From Methanomassiliicoccaceae archaeon UBA370 (GTDB lineage: Archaea > Thermoplasmatota > Thermoplasmata > Methanomassiliicoccales > Methanomethylophilaceae): a stretch of DNA of 64,000 nt. The stretch covers positions 62,001 to 126,000 of the forward strand of contig DAUY01000002.1 in assembly GCA_002505345.1 (NCBI GenBank), given 5' to 3'. The notes below the pieces were generated by a model. That model searched no databases. It saw nothing but the letters and a program-made list of their open reading frames with translations, and had not been told where the DNA came from. Positions 32,378 through 40,909 of this stretch are shown in pieces. The position numbers and the translations under genes were made by a program. Position 1 is the stretch's first letter. The number at the start of each line of letters is the position of its first letter.

Positions 32378-33402
32378 AAAAGGTAATCGCCGCGATGGTT
32401 CCCGAGGCTTCCGCACACTCGGTAATTCCCGAGCTTGTTTCCAGAGGGATCGCGGACAGGACGGCCAAGATATCCAGGAAAGGAGGATACAAGCTCGTCC
32501 CTATAGTCGACGAAAGGATCGGGGAGGCAGGGGAAATGTTCCATCTCTGCGAGACGATGGCGCACTCGATCGAGAGGATGAAGCCCCAGGAAAGGATAAT
32601 CCTGGGCCTCGCCCATCTCCCGGACAGCGTCAGGGCGGCCCTCCCTTCGAAATGGGAGTTCGTCGGCGATGTCGCAGTGATCAGGCTACCCGAAGCATGC
32701 GAGGATTACAAAGAGGACATCGGGAAGGTTTACGCCGGCGTTCTCGGCGTGAAGACCGTATGTGCCGACGTATCCGGAATATCCGGCGAATTCAGAAGAC
32801 CCAGCACCGAGATTATCTATGGCACGGAGCCCGAGTCGGTCAGGCTGGAGAACGGAATTCTTTACGATTTCGACGTCACACGGGTCATGTTCGCCTCGGG
32901 GAACACGGACGAGAGGATGAGGATGCGGAGCATGGACTGCAGCGGCGAAACGGTAGTCGACATGTTCGCGGGCATAGGATACTTCACACTTCCGATAGCA
33001 AAATTCTCAGGTGCCAGGAAGGTTTTCGCATGTGAAAAGAATCCTGAGTCCTACGGCTTTCTTCTTAAGAATATCAGACTGAACGGCGTCGTGGGGAAAG
33101 TGATCCCCATGCTTGGAGACAATCGCAGCATCCCAGGCTCCCGGTTCGCGGACAGGATTTTGATGGGATACGTTCAAACAACCGCAACTTTCCTTCCGAA
33201 AGCCATATCGATGATACGTCCGGGCGGCATAATCCATTATCACGACACATTCCCGGCAGGGGAGCAGGAACAAAGGATAAATGAAATCTTCACAGAAGCA
33301 TGCGACGGATTCGAGGTGCTGGATATACGCGAGGTGAAGTCCTTCGCGCCATCAGTCTCCCATTACGTGGCAGATGTCAGGATATCAGACAGATTCGCCT
33401 GA
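32374..33402 (+). CDS. Trm5/Taw2-family tRNA enzyme, probably wybutosine aminocarboxypropyltransferase (Taw2)
   Basis: SAM-dependent tRNA-Phe position-37 enzyme. 342 residues: an N-terminal RNA-binding region, DYKEDIGKVYAGVLGVKTVC, STEIIYGTEPESV, SAM motif VVDMFAGIGYFTLPIAKFSG, ACEKNPESYGFLLKNI, then DRILMGYVQTTATFL and a C-terminal SFAPSVSHYVADV. Trm5 proper carries an NLP sequence where this has MGYV, and the latter resembles Taw2/TYW2, which transfers the aminocarboxypropyl group. The start is GTG 32374, overlapping the previous stop as GTGA. The 3' end overlaps the convergent 501-residue gene by 18 bp. Confidence 0.75.
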   Translation: MKKVIAAMVPEASAHSVIPELVSRGIADRTAKISRKGGYKLVPIVDERIGEAGEMFHLCETMAHSIERMKPQERIILGLAHLPDSVRAALPSKWEFVGDVAVIRLPEACEDYKEDIGKVYAGVLGVKTVCADVSGISGEFRRPSTEIIYGTEPESVRLENGILYDFDVTRVMFASGNTDERMRMRSMDCSGETVVDMFAGIGYFTLPIAKFSGARKVFACEKNPESYGFLLKNIRLNGVVGKVIPMLGDNRSIPGSRFADRILMGYVQTTATFLPKAISMIRPGGIIHYHDTFPAGEQEQRINEIFTEACDGFEVLDIREVKSFAPSVSHYVADVRISDRFA

Positions 33403-34890
33403 ACTGCATGCAGTGAGCATCGTATTCATGTTGCTGGCATATTTCGAGGGCTCGGAATCTATCAGAGCCTTTGCGAAAGGTATCAGGTACTCCATGTAGT
33501 CCGTCTCGTCCTTTGAAAGCTTGAAGGGGTATTTCGCCGTCCTGTCGCAGGCGGCGAGGAAAGAAGCCGAAATGGATCTGGATTTGCTGTCTTTGGCGAA
33601 GCTGCGCTCAAGGGACGAAAGCACCATCATGGCGCCACCGACCCTCGCCGACTTGGCGAGCCTGTCGCACATCTGGGTTATAGGCCCTGCCTTGTTGAAC
33701 GCAGGAAGCGAACCCATCACGTCCGCCAGTGCGAACTTCTTGCGGGCATCGGCTAAAGTGTCCGCGGGAACGCATTTCGATACATCGCCCATGGATTCCG
33801 CCGTCTCTTTGGACGTGGAAAGCTCGATGATCTTCTTGTAGTTGGACTCCCAGACTGCAGAAAGGGCCTCGTTGAGCCTCTCTGTTCTTATGACGACCGG
33901 CGTAGGTACATTTTCGAGGAAGCGTCTCAGCGAATCCCTGTCCTCATCCGACCCTCTTAGGGAGGCGAGGAAGGAACCTAGGTCGGATCCGTAGTTCTTT
34001 GTTCCCACGATGTAGGTGGCAGTTCTACCGCTCTTGAGGTCGTCCGCCTTGGCCCTCATGACCGAGGAAAGCAGGGACCTGTCGGTAACCGCCCCTCCGG
34101 CATATTTTTTCAGGGTGTCGCCTTCGATCTTCACCCTCCCGTCGTCCCCCTCCCCGCGATACTTGTGGGTTATGTAGACATCCATGTCGTCAAGCGGGTC
34201 TATGGTCGCTATGCGCGAGATAAGGTATTGGAGGGACGAGACTTCCTTGGCGCAGTCGGAGCATATCCGTATGCTCTGACGGAGGGATCTGATCTTTATT
34301 TCCAATGCCGCCAGGGCTTCGTGTCCGCAGTCCAGGGCGTCGTCCGCGAACTCGTAGGGGGACTCCCAGAATGTGTCGTAGAGATAATCTTCCGGCATGT
34401 TCGGAATGTCCGAGCAGACAATATTCTCCCCGAAGGAGTACAGGTGCAGGCGGTTCTTCTTGATCATCGTGTTGTAGAGGAGCAGCCTGATCCTGGGGTC
34501 GTTGTAGTACTGGCAGCCGATGAGCTTATCCGCCCCCACGGTCCCCCTCACAGCGTAAGATATCTTCTCGTCGCCGAGCTTGGCGGTGGCCAGCAAGGGC
34601 ACGGTCCCGGCGGCGGCCAGGGACACGGTCCCTGCATAGGCGCGGACCATGTCATCGCTGCCTTTGGTCGCATCCTTAAGCAGCGCATCCGGATTGCCGG
34701 AGTGCCTGGCAACGGCGTCTATGTCCTTGAATGTCTTGTCGAAATGGCATTTACGGCAGTTGCCTGCGCACATCGGCCTGAGGATCCCGGGGTTGGCCGC
34801 CAGCTCGGCGGAGCGGTCCAGAAGCTCGTCCTCCAGCCGTTTCGAGGCATGCTTAACCCCCCTCATCCTTACGCGCTTCTTGCCTGCCAT
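33385..34890 (-). CDS. 501-residue soluble protein with two Cys clusters, unknown function
   Basis: Starts MAGKKRVRMRGVKHASKR (very basic), then CAGNCRKC (Cys41, 45, 48). A mixed alpha/beta body has YSFGENIVCSD, a CSDC pair at about residue 212, and CVP/CDR further on. The CX3CX2C spacing equals the radical SAM signature, but no TIM-barrel, GGE or SAM motif follows, so a structural zinc or iron-sulfur site is more likely. No membrane helix. ATG 34890 has a TATA-like element about 27 nt upstream (gttattagc). It is convergent with the Taw2-like gene and divergent from RNase III. I recognise no family. Confidence 0.55.
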   Translation of the reverse strand: MAGKKRVRMRGVKHASKRLEDELLDRSAELAANPGILRPMCAGNCRKCHFDKTFKDIDAVARHSGNPDALLKDATKGSDDMVRAYAGTVSLAAAGTVPLLATAKLGDEKISYAVRGTVGADKLIGCQYYNDPRIRLLLYNTMIKKNRLHLYSFGENIVCSDIPNMPEDYLYDTFWESPYEFADDALDCGHEALAALEIKIRSLRQSIRICSDCAKEVSSLQYLISRIATIDPLDDMDVYITHKYRGEGDDGRVKIEGDTLKKYAGGAVTDRSLLSSVMRAKADDLKSGRTATYIVGTKNYGSDLGSFLASLRGSDEDRDSLRRFLENVPTPVVIRTERLNEALSAVWESNYKKIIELSTSKETAESMGDVSKCVPADTLADARKKFALADVMGSLPAFNKAGPITQMCDRLAKSARVGGAMMVLSSLERSFAKDSKSRSISASFLAACDRTAKYPFKLSKDETDYMEYLIPFAKALIDSEPSKYASNMNTMLTACSSGESV

Positions 34891-34971
34891 GCTAGCGCAT
34901 AATGTCGTACAGGCTAATAACACTAATGCGGGCCGTGAACAGTACAAATATTCCGAAAGGGATTATGGGCC

Positions 34972-35460
34972 GTGGACACGTTCGAGCAACACAAGCGGGC
35001 GACCAGGGAGCTTCTGGCGAAGCCTCCGTTCGGCTACAGGAACATCCCGGAGGAAGACCTCGGGCTTTTCGCCTCGGCACTGGTCCACGACAGTTATTCC
35101 AACGAGGCGGGCGGCATACGGAACAACGAGCGCCTGGAGTTCCTGGGAGACGCGGTCTTGGAGTTCGTGGCCTGCGAGCACATCTATCGAAATACCGACA
35201 TGACCGAGGGCGGGATGACGGGCATGAAGCAGGACATAGTCCGCAACCGCAGCATATCGGATGCCGTTCTGGCGTACGGCATATGCCTGGACGACGCTCT
35301 GCTTGTCGGCGGCGGTCACGTGGACCCGATAACGAAGAGGCCGATCGTCAACGAGAACATGAGAGCAGATGCCTTCGAAGCTATGCTGGCCGCCGTCTAC
35401 CTGATATATGGTATGGACGAGGTCAGGAGGATAGTGGGGGACGTCCTGGTCGCGTGTTAG
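34972..35460 (+). CDS. rnc: Ribonuclease III without a dsRNA-binding domain, ending in TAG
   Basis: 162 residues covering only the endonuclease domain. Signature NERLEFLGDAVLE (52-64; Glu53, Glu56, Asp60) and the second acidic pair in RADAFEAMLAAVY (Asp133, Glu136) are intact, so it should be catalytic. The C-terminal dsRBD is missing. RNase III is uncommon in archaea. GTG 34972 has a TATA-like acaaatatt about 27 nt upstream. The stop is TAG (35458-35460), the only amber stop I find in the window; reading through it would add four residues before TAA at 35470. Confidence 0.88.
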   Translation: MDTFEQHKRATRELLAKPPFGYRNIPEEDLGLFASALVHDSYSNEAGGIRNNERLEFLGDAVLEFVACEHIYRNTDMTEGGMTGMKQDIVRNRSISDAVLAYGICLDDALLVGGGHVDPITKRPIVNENMRADAFEAMLAAVYLIYGMDEVRRIVGDVLVAC

Positions 35461-35494
35461 GCACGTATTTAATGGGGAATGGCCATTATCAAAC

Positions 35495-36421
35495 GTGGCA
35501 GAGATCATTGAAAAAACAGCTGAATCCATCAGGGACATGACCATCCGCGGCGCCGGCAGGATAGCCCGCGCCGGTGCTTCGGCGATGGGTGATTTCGCCG
35601 CAGGTTATAACGGGACTTCTTTGGACGATTTCCGCCGCGACATCAAGAAAAACGCCGCAATCCTGACGGCGTCGCGACCTACCGCCGTTTCTCTCTGGAA
35701 CGGAGTAAGGGCGACGATGAGGGGGCTGTCTTTCGTATCGACCCTCCAGGAGGCCAAGGACCTGGTGGTATCCAATTCCGAGGAGTTCGTCGAGATATCC
35801 TCCAGGGCCGTGGCGACTATAGCAAAGATCGGCGCCAACCGCATAAAATCAGGCGATGTGATAATGACCCATTGCAACAGCAGCGCCGCCATCGGGGTCA
35901 TCAAGGAGGCCCACCGCCAGGGAAAGGACATCAAGGTTTACGCAACGGAATCCCGCCCATGGAGGCAGGGGATCCTGACAGTCAACGAGCTGGCCGAGGC
36001 GGGGATCGACACCACGCTGATCATCGACAGTGCAGTGCGTACAGTCATGAAAGGAGTAGACAAGGTGTTCGTGGGCGCGGACACTATAACGTCGCACGGC
36101 GCCCTGATCAACAAGATAGGGACGTCCCAGCTTGCTCTGGCTGCACACGAGGCAAGGGTGCAGTTCTACGTTTGCAGCGAAACATACAAGTTCTCTTCCG
36201 CGACGATATTCGGTGACATGGTCACCATTGAGGAGCGGAGCATCGAAGAGGTCGTCAAGAAGGGCGAGGTCCCGGACTCTGTAAAGATTTTCAACCCTGT
36301 TTTCGACAGCACGCCTGCCGCCTACATCGATGCGATAATCACCGACGTCGGGATGATCCATCCCGGTTCGGTCTACGACGTTATGGTAAGGCAGCTCGGC
36401 GACAGTCTTTTCGAGGAGTGA
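35495..36421 (+). CDS. Ribose-1,5-bisphosphate isomerase
   Basis: Second enzyme of the archaeal AMP pathway: converts ribose 1,5-bisphosphate to ribulose 1,5-bisphosphate, the RuBisCO substrate. 308 residues of the eIF2B-alpha/beta/delta-like family: RDMTIRGAGRIARAGA, VIMTHCNSSAAIGVIKEAH, ESRPWRQG, DSAVRTVMKGVDKVFVGADTI and FNPVFDSTPAAYIDAIITD. The start is GTG 35495 with a TATA-like gtatttaatgg centred about 27 nt upstream. The next gene, rbcL, overlaps its stop (GTGA). Context makes the isomerase assignment secure over translation-factor homologues. Confidence 0.93.
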   Translation: MAEIIEKTAESIRDMTIRGAGRIARAGASAMGDFAAGYNGTSLDDFRRDIKKNAAILTASRPTAVSLWNGVRATMRGLSFVSTLQEAKDLVVSNSEEFVEISSRAVATIAKIGANRIKSGDVIMTHCNSSAAIGVIKEAHRQGKDIKVYATESRPWRQGILTVNELAEAGIDTTLIIDSAVRTVMKGVDKVFVGADTITSHGALINKIGTSQLALAAHEARVQFYVCSETYKFSSATIFGDMVTIEERSIEEVVKKGEVPDSVKIFNPVFDSTPAAYIDAIITDVGMIHPGSVYDVMVRQLGDSLFEE

Positions 36422-37668
36422 ACGAAGTGTCAGGATTTTCATATATGCACCTGGGAGAGGAGGCGGACCCCGCAACCGATGTGGTCTGCAAATATCGTGT
36501 CAAGACCGACCTGCCTATCGAGAAGGCCGCCGAGGCTATAGCGGCGGAGCAGTCCACGGGGACCTGGACAGGCATATCGACACTTACCGAGAACACTCTC
36601 AAGAACTATGGCGCCAGAGTGCTGGCCATCGAAGGGGACCTTGTGACGATAGCGTTCCCGGACGTCGACTTCAGCATCGAGGTGGGCGGCATACCCCAGA
36701 TCCTAAGCGTCGTGTCGGGGAACCTTTACGGCCTGGAAGCCCTGAAAGCCGTCAGGTTCGAAGATGTCCGGTTCCCGAGGAGCATCACGGCGATGTACAG
36801 GGGGCCAAGGTTCGGAGCCGACGGTCTCAGGAAGATCCTGGGCCGCCCGGAGAAGCCTCTCATCGGGACAATAGTCAAACCCAAGATAGGGCTCTCTCCC
36901 AAGGAGACCGCCGATTATGTCTACGAGGCAGGGGCAGGAGGTCTGACCAACAGCAAGGACGACGAGACCCTCGTCGACCAGAAGTTCTGTCCGATGCAGG
37001 ACCGCACCGTCGCAGTGGCCGAATCCCTTGACAGGCTGGCGGAAGAAGGCCACAGGATGATACACGCGATAAACATCAGCACGAACGGCGACAAGATACT
37101 GGAGGTGGCAGACAGGGCGCAGAGCTGGGGGGCCAAACAGCTGATGGTCGACGTCATCACATGCGGTTTCGGAGCGGTTCAGGCTCTGGCCGAGGACCCA
37201 TCTGTGAAGGTGCCCGTACACGTGCACCGGACGATGCATGGTGCCATGACCAAAGATCCGGAGCACGGCATAGCCATGCTCCCGATGGTTAAGCTGATAA
37301 GGATGTGCGGCGGGGACGCTCTGCACATAGGCACGCTCGGGGCAGGCAAGATGTCGGGCGACGTCAAAGGAGACCACGACAATCTGGATGCGTGCCTGGA
37401 CACGTCATCTCCCTACAGGACGGTTATGCCGGTATGCTCCGGCGGAGTCTATCCGGGAATGCTGGAGAAGATGGTCCGCGCTTCGGGCCTCAACGTCCAG
37501 ATACAGGCGGGAGGGGGCGTGGCGGGCCACCCAGGAGGGGTAAGGAGCGGCGCGATGGCGATGTCACAGGCCGTCGACGCCATCTGCAACAAGGTACCGC
37601 TCGAAGAGTATGCGAAGAACCACAGGGAACTGGCCCAGGCGCTGGAGAAATGGGGGCTCAAAGAATGA
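36418..37668 (+). CDS. rbcL: Form III ribulose-bisphosphate carboxylase, large subunit
   Basis: Carboxylates RuBP to two 3-phosphoglycerate in AMP salvage. 416 residues. Catalytic residues are intact: STGTWT region (46-51), GNLYG (101-105), TIVKPKIG with Lys154 and Lys156, the KDDE box Lys180, Asp182, Glu183, HVHRTMH (His270, Arg271), HIGTLGAGK (His303, Lys311) and CSGGVYPG. The segment before the carbamylated lysine is GGLTNS, lacking the Asp that usually follows GGL/V. GTG 36418 overlaps the isomerase stop; GTG 36427 and ATG 36445 are alternatives. Sandwiched between R15P isomerase and AMP phosphorylase. Confidence 0.94.
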   Translation: MNEVSGFSYMHLGEEADPATDVVCKYRVKTDLPIEKAAEAIAAEQSTGTWTGISTLTENTLKNYGARVLAIEGDLVTIAFPDVDFSIEVGGIPQILSVVSGNLYGLEALKAVRFEDVRFPRSITAMYRGPRFGADGLRKILGRPEKPLIGTIVKPKIGLSPKETADYVYEAGAGGLTNSKDDETLVDQKFCPMQDRTVAVAESLDRLAEEGHRMIHAINISTNGDKILEVADRAQSWGAKQLMVDVITCGFGAVQALAEDPSVKVPVHVHRTMHGAMTKDPEHGIAMLPMVKLIRMCGGDALHIGTLGAGKMSGDVKGDHDNLDACLDTSSPYRTVMPVCSGGVYPGMLEKMVRASGLNVQIQAGGGVAGHPGGVRSGAMAMSQAVDAICNKVPLEEYAKNHRELAQALEKWGLKE

Positions 37669-39176
37669 AGCTGAAAGTTAAGTATTTCGATGTGGACGCG
37701 TCCGAGCCGACGGTCCTGATGCACGACGACGACTGCGAGGAGATAGGGGTCCAGGAGAACGACCGCGTGAGGCTGGAGGCCAAAGGGACCGCCACGGCGC
37801 TGGTCAGCAGGACGGACACCCTGGTAGAGCGCGGCACGATCATGGTCCCTGCCAAGACGATGGCTGTGACGGACGCCAAAGAGGGGTCCCTCATTTCCGT
37901 CGAGTTCGCCCCCGCACCCGAGTCGGTAAGGAGCATACGCAAGAAGATGGACGGGGAGGTGCTATCGAAAGACGAGATCTTCGGCATCGTACGCGACATT
38001 CTGGACACGAAGCTGTCCAAGATCGAGATCTCTGCTTGGCTGACATCGCTTTACATCAACGGGATGTGCATCGAGGAGATAGCGGACTTCGCCACCGCAA
38101 TGGTCGACACGGGGGAGAGGATAGTCTTCGACAGAAAACCGGTCTATGACTTCCACAGCATGGGCGGCGTCCCGGGCAACAAGGTCACTCCCATCGTGGT
38201 ATCGATAGTCGCCGCCGCGGGTCTCATGCTTCCAAAGACATCCTCTCGCGCCATAAGCAGCGCGTGCGGGACTTCCGATTTCGTTGAAACGTTCTGCGAC
38301 GTCGCGCTCTCCGCCGAGAGGCTGAAGGACGTGGCCGAGACCACTGGTGGCGCTCTCGCATGGGGCGGAGCCATAAACCTGGCGCCCGTGGACGACCTGG
38401 TGATAAAGATCGAGCACCCGCTCGGCATCAACCCACGCGCCCAGATGCTGGCTTCGATACTGAGCAAAAAACTCGCCATAGGTGCGGAGTATCTGCTCAT
38501 CGATATTCCGATGGGTGTCGGGACCAAGGTCCCGGACATAGAATCCGCCCGTGCGTACGCCAGGGACTTCATGGACCTGGGGGACAAGCTGGGCATGCAT
38601 GTGGAGTGCGCTATAACATACGCCGACCAGCCGGTCGGAAGCGCAGTGGGGCCCAACCTCGAGGCCAGGGAATGCATCCGCATACTGGAGGGCGAGGGAC
38701 ATCCTGCGAGCGTCGCCGAGAAGGCATGTGAGCTGGCAGGGATAATTCTGGAGATGGGAGGGATATCCAACGGCAACATCAAGGCCAGGGAGATACTCAA
38801 CTCTGGTGCGGCGCTCAGGAAGTTCAGGGAGATCGTGGAGGCGCAGGGAGGCAGCCGCGATGTGAAGTCGGAAGACCTGAAGCCCGGTCAATTCATGGCG
38901 GAGCTAAGGTCCACCAAAAGCGGATATGTGCACGGCATAAAGAACAAGGACATAGTGGCCGTCGCGAAGGCCGCAGGTTCCCCCAACGATAAAGGTGCGG
39001 GACTCATCCTGTTCCGCAAGAAGGGACAGAGGGTGGAGTCGGGAGATGTACTGATGGAGATCTACGCCGAGAACGAGTCCAAACTGCAGCGTGCAGTGAA
39101 CCTTGCGGAAAGGTACCAGCCGGTGGACATACAGGGTATGCTGATCAGACGCGTGTCGGTTCCTAATGTAAAATGA
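37665..39176 (+). CDS. deoA: AMP phosphorylase
   Basis: Phosphorolysis of AMP (and other NMPs) to base and ribose 1,5-bisphosphate, the entry step of the pathway. 503 residues: an archaeal N-terminal beta domain (1-85), nucleoside-phosphorylase helical domain with DFHSMGGVPGNKVTPIVV, SRAISSACGTSDFVE, and the C-terminal QPVGSAVGPNLEARE and KSGYVHGIKNKDIV. ATG 37665 overlaps the RuBisCO stop (ATGA); the longer frame is the RuBisCO region. Completes the three-gene AMP pathway operon. Confidence 0.94.
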   Translation: MKLKVKYFDVDASEPTVLMHDDDCEEIGVQENDRVRLEAKGTATALVSRTDTLVERGTIMVPAKTMAVTDAKEGSLISVEFAPAPESVRSIRKKMDGEVLSKDEIFGIVRDILDTKLSKIEISAWLTSLYINGMCIEEIADFATAMVDTGERIVFDRKPVYDFHSMGGVPGNKVTPIVVSIVAAAGLMLPKTSSRAISSACGTSDFVETFCDVALSAERLKDVAETTGGALAWGGAINLAPVDDLVIKIEHPLGINPRAQMLASILSKKLAIGAEYLLIDIPMGVGTKVPDIESARAYARDFMDLGDKLGMHVECAITYADQPVGSAVGPNLEARECIRILEGEGHPASVAEKACELAGIILEMGGISNGNIKAREILNSGAALRKFREIVEAQGGSRDVKSEDLKPGQFMAELRSTKSGYVHGIKNKDIVAVAKAAGSPNDKGAGLILFRKKGQRVESGDVLMEIYAENESKLQRAVNLAERYQPVDIQGMLIRRVSVPNVK

Positions 39177-39180
39177 TGAT

Positions 39181-39978
39181 ATGAGGTCCTTTTGCTTCAC
39201 AGTCGATGTCGACAGGGATGCCAACATACCTGTACCGGGAATGAGCCAGGCAGGCTCTTACAACAGAGGGCTCGGGACCGCACCCAGGTTCAGGTCGTCG
39301 GGGGAAGGCATAGGAACGCTTACCGGGATACTTGACGAGATGGGCGTGAGGGCCACGTATTTCGCTGAGGCCAGGACACTTTCCAAAATAGGCGCCCAAC
39401 ATCTCGAGGGTCGCGAGGTCGGCATACACGGCTTCGATCACGAGGACTTCACGGGCACCTTCCCTCCAGGAGGAAAAAAGGAGCTGCTGAAGAGGGCGTG
39501 CGAAGCTGTAGAGGACCTCACGGGAAAAAGACCCAGATGTTCAAGGATGCCTTATATGAAGATCTCGGAGGACATACCGCCCATACTTTCAGAGATCGGT
39601 ATAAGGTACGACTCTTCACAGTATCAGGACATGGATAAGGAGGTCATGCCATATGTCCTGGGCGGGGTCGTGGAGGTGCCAGTACCCGTAACCAGGGACG
39701 CTTCGGAAAAGAAGATAGTAGGATATCTTTGGCCCATGCACGAGGGCAAACGTCCTCCCGGAGACTATGTGCGGATGGCCTCACGCATGGAAAACGGCAT
39801 ATTCACACTCGCAACCCACAGCTGGCACATGTCTGAGCGCATAGACGGCGGATACGTTACGAAACAGGACGCCAAAGCAAACGAAAACAACCTTCGCGAG
39901 GTGATCGCGGGGATATTGGACATGGGCTTCAAGGCCGAGACTTTGCCCGATGCCGCGGAACGTTTCGGCGTGCGCTAA
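39181..39978 (+). CDS. Polysaccharide deacetylase family protein (NodB-like)
   Basis: Metal-dependent deacetylase fold. 265 residues: FCFTVDVDRDANIP at the N-terminus, GIHGFDHEDFTGTFPPG containing the metal-binding His pair, FRMP-like CSRMPYMK, YDSSQY and a C-terminal THSWHMSERIDGG. There is no signal peptide, so it acts inside the cell. Substrate unknown (N-acetylated sugar or glycan). It follows AMP phosphorylase by 4 nt but may be only cotranscribed. Confidence in the fold is high, in substrate low. Confidence 0.8.
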   Translation: MRSFCFTVDVDRDANIPVPGMSQAGSYNRGLGTAPRFRSSGEGIGTLTGILDEMGVRATYFAEARTLSKIGAQHLEGREVGIHGFDHEDFTGTFPPGGKKELLKRACEAVEDLTGKRPRCSRMPYMKISEDIPPILSEIGIRYDSSQYQDMDKEVMPYVLGGVVEVPVPVTRDASEKKIVGYLWPMHEGKRPPGDYVRMASRMENGIFTLATHSWHMSERIDGGYVTKQDAKANENNLREVIAGILDMGFKAETLPDAAERFGVR

Positions 39979-40015
39979 AGTAATAAATATAAAGCGCGGT
40001 TCGCTCACGGTTATC

Positions 40016-40909
40016 ATGACCGCCGATCTCATTCTTGGCAAGGAAATATCCCAGCAGATATACGGAGAGCTCGATGCCAGGATAGACAGGCTCAAGAAGA
40101 ACGGGATAACCCCGGGACTTGCAGTGGTACTCGTCGGGGACGACCCGGCGTCGCAGACCTACGTGCGCATGAAAGGAAAGATGTGCCAGGAGCTGGGTAT
40201 GCACTCGGACACGATAATCATGCCCGAGACGACGACCCAGGAGGAGCTTCTCGCGAGGGTTTCCGAGCTCAACGAAAACCCTGACATCCACGGATTCCTC
40301 ATCCAGTTGCCGTTGCCCAAGCACATCGACGAGCAGGCAGTCATCAATTCCATCGACCCGTCTAAGGACGTGGACTGCTTCCATCCGTTCAACGTCGGCA
40401 GGATGCTGATAGGGGAGCCGGAATTCCTTCCGGCGACACCTGCCGGAGTTCAGCAACTTCTCATCCGTTCAGGCGTCAAGACGGACGGGAAGCATGTGGT
40501 TGTGGTGGGAAGGAGCAACATAGTGGGAAAGCCCATGGCGGCGATGATGGTCCAGAAGGCGATAGGCGCCAACTCTACCGTTACGGTGGTCCACTCCAGG
40601 ACCGAAGACATAGGGTCTATAACACGTCAGGCGGATATACTCATAGTCGCCATAGGAAAGGCGGGCTTCATCACTCCCGGCATGGTAAAAGAGGGAGCCG
40701 TCGTGATAGACGTGGGTACCAACCACATACCCGACCCCGCGGCCAAGAAAGGCACGCGCCTGGTAGGGGACGTGGACGAAAATGTAAAAGAGAAAGCTTC
40801 GGCCATGACCCCCGTACCGGGGGGCGTCGGTCCGATGACGATTTGTATGCTCATGTCCAACACCGTCCATGCGGCGGAGAGGGCTTACGAGAGGAAGTGC
40901 AGTCAATGA
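40016..40909 (+). CDS. folD: Methylenetetrahydrofolate dehydrogenase/methenyltetrahydrofolate cyclohydrolase
   Basis: Bifunctional one-carbon enzyme using tetrahydrofolate. 297 residues: GDDPASQTYVRMKGK, IQLPLPKHID, PSKDVDCFHPFNVGRML, PATPAGVQQLL, VVVVGRSNIVGKPMA and TPVPGGVGPMTICML. ATG 40016 has a TATA-like aaatataa (39985-39992) about 27 nt upstream. Methanomassiliicoccales rely on tetrahydrofolate rather than only methanopterin, which fits. It overlaps the Tpt1 gene by 4 bp. Confidence 0.95.
   Translation: MTADLILGKEISQQIYGELDARIDRLKKNGITPGLAVVLVGDDPASQTYVRMKGKMCQELGMHSDTIIMPETTTQEELLARVSELNENPDIHGFLIQLPLPKHIDEQAVINSIDPSKDVDCFHPFNVGRMLIGEPEFLPATPAGVQQLLIRSGVKTDGKHVVVVGRSNIVGKPMAAMMVQKAIGANSTVTVVHSRTEDIGSITRQADILIVAIGKAGFITPGMVKEGAVVIDVGTNHIPDPAAKKGTRLVGDVDENVKEKASAMTPVPGGVGPMTICMLMSNTVHAAERAYERKCSQ

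Noticed and set aside
33385..34890. CX3CX2C motif suggesting a radical SAM enzyme
   Set aside because: There is no TIM-barrel pattern, GGE-like SAM motif or other radical SAM block in the following 450 residues.
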